A stretch of DNA of 64,000 bases. Source: Leptospira selangorensis (GTDB taxonomy: Bacteria; Spirochaetota; Leptospiria; Leptospirales; Leptospiraceae). Location of the stretch: NCBI RefSeq assembly GCF_004769405.1, contig NZ_RQES01000005.1, positions 372,001 to 436,000 of the forward strand. The letters are read 5' to 3'. The notes below the pieces were generated by a model that was not told the origin of the DNA, ran no database searches, and worked only from the letters and a program-made list of their open reading frames with translations. The translations under genes and the position numbers were made by a program. Below are positions 59,068-64,000 of this stretch, piece after piece (positions within the stretch are counted from its first letter, which is position 1; every line of letters begins with the position of its first letter).

Positions 59068-59853
59068 ATGAAAAAGATCATTTGGTTCAGTATAACGTTT
59101 CTTTTAGCGACGAATGTTTTATCTGCAAAAGTTAAATCCGAATTCGTAGAATACAAACAAGGCGACACTATCTTAGAAGGTTTTGTTGCTTATCCGGAAG
59201 GAGCCAAAAAAGCTCCAGGTATCGTACTCGTCCATGATTGGATGGGCTTGGGCGAAAACACTAAAGCAAGAGCGGAACAACTCGCAGAACTAGGTTATGT
59301 TGCTTTCGCCGCGGATATTTACGGCAAAGGTGTACGTCCTAAATCCATGGAAGAAGCTTCAAAATTGGCAGCTTCTTTCAGAGAAGGGGACCGCAAATTA
59401 TTAAGGGCCAGAGGACTGGCTGCGTTAGACGCATTAAAATCCCAATCTGGTGTGGATCAGAAAAGCCTTGCGATCCTAGGATATTGTTTTGGTGGGACCG
59501 CTGCCTTGGAACTCGCAAGAAGTGGAGCTCCCTTAAAAGGAACCATCAGTTTTCATGGAGGATTATCTACTCCTAAGGCGGACGACGCAAAGAATATTAA
59601 AGGTAAAGTTTTAGCTCTTCATGGAGCGGATGATCCTTTCGTAAAACCGGATGAAGTGGCAGCTTTCCAAGAAGAAATGAGAACTGCAGGAGTGGATTGG
59701 CAGTTTGTTTCTTATGGTGGCGCGGTTCATTCATTTACGATTAAGGAAGCAGGGAATGATAACTCTAAAGGGGCCGCTTATAATGAAAAAGCGGATAAAC
59801 GTTCCTGGTTGGAGTTGAAAAACTTCCTAAAAGAAATTTTCCCTTCTAAGTAA
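59068..59853 (+). CDS. Exported dienelactone hydrolase-family protein
   Basis: A 261-residue alpha/beta hydrolase with a signal peptide (about 4-20, ending VLSAK). Nucleophile Cys140 in GYCFGG (not Ser), Asp in HGADDPFV (~195) and His in GGAVHSFT (~232) make the dienelactone hydrolase triad. The secreted form is unusual for a chlorocatechol-pathway enzyme; many homologues are general esterases or lactonases. No related catabolic genes nearby. Confidence 0.85.
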   Translation: MKKIIWFSITFLLATNVLSAKVKSEFVEYKQGDTILEGFVAYPEGAKKAPGIVLVHDWMGLGENTKARAEQLAELGYVAFAADIYGKGVRPKSMEEASKLAASFREGDRKLLRARGLAALDALKSQSGVDQKSLAILGYCFGGTAALELARSGAPLKGTISFHGGLSTPKADDAKNIKGKVLALHGADDPFVKPDEVAAFQEEMRTAGVDWQFVSYGGAVHSFTIKEAGNDNSKGAAYNEKADKRSWLELKNFLKEIFPSK

Positions 59854-59939
59854 ATCATCCAAGAAACGGAGGAAATTTTTCCTTCGTTTCGATCTGTTTT
59901 TTCCTTTTAGGATAGGAATTAAAAGAGCAGAATGCCCAC

Positions 59940-60968
59940 ATGATTCGCTCCGTTTATCGAGTCGATACTAAGGGTTCCTTAGATTCTCTGGAAAGAAGAG
60001 AAGAGGAACTTCCTCCTCCTGGCGACAATGAAGTCACAGTAGAAATCCGTGCAATCGGTCTGAATTTTGCGGATATTTTCGCAATCCAAGGATTGTATAG
60101 CGCCACACCTAAAGGTTCTTTTATTCCAGGTTTGGAATATTCCGGTAAGGTGATTGCTGTTGGTAAAAAAGTCAAAAATTTCAAAAAGAACGATAAGGTC
60201 ATGGGAGTGACTCGCTTCGGAGCATATGCTGATTATATCAACATAGACTCTAGATATATTTTCCCTCTTCCTTCAAAATGGAGTTTTGAGCAAGGAGCCG
60301 GATTTTTAGTCCAAGGACTTACTGCTTATTATGCTCTTCTTCCTTTAGGTGATTTAAGAAAGGGTCAAAATGTTCTAATACATAGCGCTGCGGGTGGAGT
60401 AGGGATCTATGCGAATCGTATCGCTAAAAAATTCGGAGCCTGGACCTTAGGTTCTGTAGGAAATCATTCTAAAATTTCTCTTTTAGAAAAAGAAGGTTAT
60501 GACGCTTGGATCATTCGATCTTCTCGTTTTCCGGAAGAATTAAAAACCGCACTCGGTGGAAGAGAATTACATTTGGTTTTAGAATGTATTGGCGGTAAAA
60601 TTTTCAAGGCAAGCTATGACGCTCTTTCCCCTATGGGCCGTATGGTTGTTTATGGTTCCGCTTCTTTTATGAGCCAAGGAGATAAGGTCAATTGGCTGAC
60701 TTTAGCTTGGAGATATTTAACCAGACCAAAAGTGGATACATTAGAAATTGTTTCCGAGAATAAAGCGGTGATGGGATTTAATCTGATCTGGCTGTATGAA
60801 AAGATCGATGAACTGACTGTTCACCTCAAAGCACTTTTAAAATTAAATTTGGAACCACCTCATATCGGTTCCGTATATCCTTTTGTGGATCTTCCGGAAG
60901 CAGTCCGGCATTTTCAAACTGGAAATACTACCGGCAAAGTGGTGATTACCGTCGAATCGGGAAAATGA
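59940..60968 (+). CDS. Zinc-independent medium-chain dehydrogenase (quinone oxidoreductase/VAT1-like)
   Basis: A 342-residue MDR enzyme. N-terminal GroES-like domain ([31 protein letters not shown]) and NAD(P)-binding domain ([20 protein letters not shown]). No structural-zinc Cys motif, so of the quinone oxidoreductase/VAT-1 group. Electron acceptor unknown. Its stop overlaps the next gene (ATGA at 60965), coupling it to the prenyltransferase. Confidence 0.88.
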   Translation: MIRSVYRVDTKGSLDSLERREEELPPPGDNEVTVEIRAIGLNFADIFAIQGLYSATPKGSFIPGLEYSGKVIAVGKKVKNFKKNDKVMGVTRFGAYADYINIDSRYIFPLPSKWSFEQGAGFLVQGLTAYYALLPLGDLRKGQNVLIHSAAGGVGIYANRIAKKFGAWTLGSVGNHSKISLLEKEGYDAWIIRSSRFPEELKTALGGRELHLVLECIGGKIFKASYDALSPMGRMVVYGSASFMSQGDKVNWLTLAWRYLTRPKVDTLEIVSENKAVMGFNLIWLYEKIDELTVHLKALLKLNLEPPHIGSVYPFVDLPEAVRHFQTGNTTGKVVITVESGK

Positions 60969-61903
60969 CAAATCGAACGGAAACAAACGTACTTTCTCAA
61001 TTATTAAAACGTTCCAAAGATCGTTTCGAAGATTATTTAGAAAACGAAGTATATCCATTCTTTAAAAAAGAATCTGCTCCTGAACTTGCAGATGCAATGG
61101 AATACAGCCTGAGAGCCGGTGGAAAAAGATTAAGGCCAATTCTCACATTTGCTTCTTTTGGAAAAATCAATGACGATTCTCTTTCGATTGGAGCTGCATT
61201 AGAATTTGTTCATACATATAGTTTGATCCATGATGATCTGCCTAGTATGGACGATGATGATTTCAGAAGAGGCAAACCTTCTCTTCATAAACAATTTTCA
61301 GAAGCAACTGCTATACTTGCGGGAGATGCTTTGCAAGCGTATGCATTCGATTGGTTGACTGGGATCGATTCTTCCGATAAGAACTTGCATAAGGATTTGG
61401 TTCGAGTTTTAGCAAAAGGTGCTGGGGCCGCGGGGATGGTTTCCGGACAAATGTATGATCTATTACTGGAGAGAAATCCTTCTTCTTTAACCGGAACAAA
61501 AGAAGAATTACTTTCTAAAACTCATAAATTGAAAACCGGAGCTTTGATCCAAGCTTCTTTTCTGATGGGAAATCGTTTGAGAGAAGATTATCAAGAGAGA
61601 GAAGAAACTATCTCTGAGTATGGTGCGAAGCTCGGTTTATTATTTCAGATCACGGATGATATTTTGGATATCGAAGGTACAAAAGAAGATCTTGGAAAAA
61701 CTCCGGGCAAAGATGGAAAATCCGGAAAGATCACTTATCCTTCTTTATATGGAATGGAAACTTGTAAGCAGATGGTTTCCGATCTAGTTTCCGAGTTGGA
61801 AGAATTGGGAACGGATCTAGACACTTCTTCTAAAGCAGAAGTGTCAGAATTTCCGGAATTCTTTCAATCATTACCTTCTAACATTGGCAAAAGAAAAAAT
61901 TAG
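60965..61903 (+). CDS. Polyprenyl (farnesyl/geranylgeranyl-type) diphosphate synthase
   Basis: A 312-residue trans-prenyltransferase. First Asp-rich motif [15 protein letters not shown] and second [15 protein letters not shown] are intact; AGGKRLRP and QMYDLL are present. The four residues around the first motif suggest short chain (C15 or C20), but product length is not sure. It overlaps the MDR gene and is overlapped 20 bases by the TlyA gene, an arrangement that links isoprenoid and rRNA-modifying genes, seen in other bacteria as ispA-tlyA. Confidence 0.88.
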   Translation: MTNRTETNVLSQLLKRSKDRFEDYLENEVYPFFKKESAPELADAMEYSLRAGGKRLRPILTFASFGKINDDSLSIGAALEFVHTYSLIHDDLPSMDDDDFRRGKPSLHKQFSEATAILAGDALQAYAFDWLTGIDSSDKNLHKDLVRVLAKGAGAAGMVSGQMYDLLLERNPSSLTGTKEELLSKTHKLKTGALIQASFLMGNRLREDYQEREETISEYGAKLGLLFQITDDILDIEGTKEDLGKTPGKDGKSGKITYPSLYGMETCKQMVSDLVSELEELGTDLDTSSKAEVSEFPEFFQSLPSNIGKRKN

Positions 61904-62666
61904 GCTAGATGACTTACTCTTGAAAAAGGGTTTTGCCGAGGATATTTCCAAGGCAAGAAGTCTTATCTTATCCGGATCAGTTCTCGTGAACGATCGAATG
62001 TCCGACAAGGTCGGCACATTATTTGACGAATCCGTAGAGATCCGGATAAGAGAGATCATCCCGAAGTATGTAAGTAGGGGAGCTTATAAACTCAAGGCTG
62101 CATTCGAAAAATGGAATATTTCAGTTAAAGAAAAACTCTGCATAGATTGGGGCGCTTCAACTGGGGGATTCACTCAAGTCCTTTTGGAAGAAGGAGCAGG
62201 ATTAGTTTTCGCTTTTGATGTCGGCTACGGACAAATGGCTTCTAAGGTAGCGATGAATCCAAAGGTTACCGTCAGAGATCGATTCCATATCAGGGATACT
62301 AGTTGGAAATTATTGTCTTCTTTATGGTCTGAAAAAACGAAAGAAAAGTTTCCGGATGAGATATTCCTCGTCATGGATTTAAGTTTTATTTCTCTTCGTA
62401 TTGTTCTTCCTGTTCTTTCAGAACTCAAAAGTAAAAATCCATACGTTCGATGGAATATAGTTAGTCTATTCAAACCCCAATTCGAAACGGAATCTAGAAA
62501 TTTGGACAAGGGAGTTTTGAGAGATCCTTGGATACGTTGGAAAACGATCCGTTCTTTTTTGCAATTTTTGAAAAATGAAATTAAAGGATCAAGGATAGGA
62601 TTGGAAGATTCCCCGATTACCGGGAGAGATGGTAACCGGGAAATCTTAGTGTACTGGACTCTTTAG
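61884..62666 (+). CDS. tlyA: TlyA-family rRNA methyltransferase
   Basis: A 260-residue protein with an N-terminal S4 RNA-binding domain ([32 protein letters not shown]) and a FtsJ-like methyltransferase. RGAYKL carries the catalytic Lys, DWGASTGGFTQVLLEEGA binds SAM, VMDLSFIS and LFKPQFE hold the Asp and second Lys of the K-D-K-E tetrad. It 2'-O-methylates 16S and/or 23S rRNA cytidines; loss gives capreomycin resistance in other bacteria. TTG start inside the previous gene. Last gene of the operon, convergent with the monooxygenase. Confidence 0.9.
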   Translation: MAKEKIRLDDLLLKKGFAEDISKARSLILSGSVLVNDRMSDKVGTLFDESVEIRIREIIPKYVSRGAYKLKAAFEKWNISVKEKLCIDWGASTGGFTQVLLEEGAGLVFAFDVGYGQMASKVAMNPKVTVRDRFHIRDTSWKLLSSLWSEKTKEKFPDEIFLVMDLSFISLRIVLPVLSELKSKNPYVRWNIVSLFKPQFETESRNLDKGVLRDPWIRWKTIRSFLQFLKNEIKGSRIGLEDSPITGRDGNREILVYWTL

Positions 62667-62680
62667 TCTAACCGATCCGC

Positions 62681-64000
62681 TTAACCAAAGGTTGCATCTA
62701 AAACCATAGAGACTCTGGAACCGATCCCAGGTTTTTTTGCCTTTCCGTCTGAACGAACAAATTCGTAATCCTTTGGACGAAGGAAGAATGTCCTGGCCTT
62801 AAATTCAAAAGTGAACCCTGGCCAAAGAGTGGTATTTCTGCCCGAACTCGTATTGTACCAGCTTACACATCCTCCGGTCAACCAAACAGATTTACCTAAG
62901 CGTCTTTGGATCTCTTGATTATAACGATCCTGAACGTCTTTGCGAACATCTATAAACTTTATGTTTTTATTAAGCAGGTAACGAATTCCCTGAAGAGCAT
63001 ATTGTACTTGGGATTCTATCATTAGGATCATAGAACTGTGGCCTAATCCTGTGTTTGGACCTACTATCATGAATAGATTCGGGAAACCGGAGACTGTGGT
63101 TCCTAAATATGCTTCTGCACCGTCTTCCCAAACGTCCGCTAAAAGTTTTCCACCTCTTCCTTTGATCTCAAAAGGGGAAACTGCTTCTGCGGCTTGGAAA
63201 CCTGTAGCGAAAATGATCGCATCTACCTTATGTTCTACTCCGTCCTTTGTTTTAACCCCGGAAGGAGTAATCTCTTCGATGCCGTCAGTAACCAGTTCAA
63301 CATTCTCTCTATTGAGTGCCGGATAATAATCGTTGGAAAGAAGTATACGTTTACATCCGATCGTATAATTCGGTGTCAGCTTTTTCTTAAGTTCTTCGTT
63401 ATGAATACTTTTGTTGATAAAACTTTTAGCGAACTTTTCGAAAATTTTCATTAGTTTGGGATTGATTGCAAATGCTAATACTCCGATTTCATTCAACCAA
63501 TAGATCGCTTTTCTAAACAACCATCTCAATGGGGGAATGAACTTAAAGATCCCTTTTACGGAACCTGAGATATTACTATCTGGTTTTGGGATGATCCAAG
63601 CAGGAGTTCTTTGAAAAAGTTTTAATGTTCCTACGATTGGAGCGATGGTAGGAACGATTTGGATAGCACTTGCCCCTGTTCCGATTACTGCTACTTTCTT
63701 CCCTTGCAGGTTATAACTATGATCCCATTTGGCAGAGTGGAATTTAGCTCCTTTAAAAGTATCAATTCCTTTGATATTCGGAAGAACAGGTCTGCTTAAG
63801 CCGCCTGTGCCACTTACCACAGATTTGGTTTTGTAGGACTTCCCACCTACAGTGTTGATTTCCCATAAACCTGTTTTTTCATCGAACGAGGCTCCACTCA
63901 CTTCTGAGTTTGTACGAATAAAAGAACGGATCCCGAAACGGTCCGTACATTGATTCATATAATTTAGTATTTCTTCTTGAGGCCCGAAAAGTCTGGACCA
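62681..64000 (-). CDS. Flavin-containing (Baeyer-Villiger-type) monooxygenase, C-terminal part (cut by window edge)
   Basis: The frame is open to the right edge, so the FAD-binding N terminus is absent and 439 residues are seen. VIGTGASAIQ is the NADPH-binding GxGxxA motif. Just before it the BVMO fingerprint FxGxxxHxxxW appears as FKGAKFHSAKWD. FATGFQAAE and GPNTGLGHSS are also typical. It would insert oxygen into ketones or oxidise heteroatoms using NADPH and O2. ATG at 63958 is internal, not the start. Substrate unknown. Confidence 0.88.
   Translation of the reverse strand, partial: WSRLFGPQEEILNYMNQCTDRFGIRSFIRTNSEVSGASFDEKTGLWEINTVGGKSYKTKSVVSGTGGLSRPVLPNIKGIDTFKGAKFHSAKWDHSYNLQGKKVAVIGTGASAIQIVPTIAPIVGTLKLFQRTPAWIIPKPDSNISGSVKGIFKFIPPLRWLFRKAIYWLNEIGVLAFAINPKLMKIFEKFAKSFINKSIHNEELKKKLTPNYTIGCKRILLSNDYYPALNRENVELVTDGIEEITPSGVKTKDGVEHKVDAIIFATGFQAAEAVSPFEIKGRGGKLLADVWEDGAEAYLGTTVSGFPNLFMIVGPNTGLGHSSMILMIESQVQYALQGIRYLLNKNIKFIDVRKDVQDRYNQEIQRRLGKSVWLTGGCVSWYNTSSGRNTTLWPGFTFEFKARTFFLRPKDYEFVRSDGKAKKPGIGSRVSMVLDATFG

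Overview
The window looks like chromosomal DNA of a spirochaete of the genus Leptospira, probably a moderate-GC lineage. The evidence is the dense mix of TTG/GTG/ATG starts, spirochaete-style lipoprotein and exported-protein signals, an isolated 5S rRNA gene, a MurA with Asp in place of the catalytic Cys, a eukaryote-type NADP isocitrate dehydrogenase, a tandem hemerythrin protein and many short exported proteins of no clear family. The species is inferred. No insertion sequence, prophage, CRISPR array or tRNA gene was seen.

Layout. 1-5.5 kb: the end of a bacterial alpha-2-macroglobulin gene, two tandem DUF2135 proteins, a penicillin-binding-protein-like transpeptidase and a membrane-anchored protein, all on +. 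They resemble the E. coli yfa / Pseudomonas mag type of cluster. 5.5-9.4 kb (-): a tightly overlapping set murA > ferredoxin > SpoIID-like protein > HExxH peptidase, convergent with the first block. 9.5-17 kb: lnt, exported proteins, an ECF sigma factor with a His-rich membrane protein and a VOC protein, then icd. 17-31 kb: signalling and housekeeping genes (double-receiver regulator, MazG with an extra C-terminal domain, LOG-family protein, ankyrin protein, AEC transporter, M23 peptidase, DUF2889, SDR, SUMF1-like protein, CHASE3 hybrid kinase). 31-39 kb: queE, an SNF2/RapA-type helicase, pheT without pheS, a gamma-carbonic-anhydrase-like protein and a double hemerythrin with an FNR-type palindrome upstream. 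39-48 kb: lipoproteins, two DUF3052-like proteins (one with a histone-H1-like tail), a cytochrome oxidase subunit IV-like protein, an ATP-grasp protein, an Atg22/UMF1-type MFS transporter, and an overlapping BFD-like / RibD-like / GT51 operon. 48.3-49.7 kb: 5S rRNA, a candidate structured non-coding RNA with its own promoter and terminator, and a secreted Lys/Asp-repeat protein. 49.7-54.1 kb (-): the glycine cleavage operon gcvT-gcvH-gcvP. 54.3-64 kb: a DUF4442 thioesterase-like protein, a neutral ceramidase lipoprotein, a GlcG/HbpS-like protein with a long leader, an RNA methyltransferase, a dienelactone hydrolase, an MDR / polyprenyl synthase / TlyA operon, and a Baeyer-Villiger-type flavin monooxygenase cut by the right edge.

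Themes. Cell-envelope construction and surveillance dominate (alpha-2-macroglobulin module, MurA, SpoIID, PBP-like protein, GT51, M23, Lnt), with one-carbon and central metabolism (gcv, icd) and redox or gas-sensing proteins. The least explained element is the ~150-nt transcript at about 48806-48952. It has a near-consensus promoter, a strong terminator and internal pairing, and I could not assign it to a known RNA family by eye.
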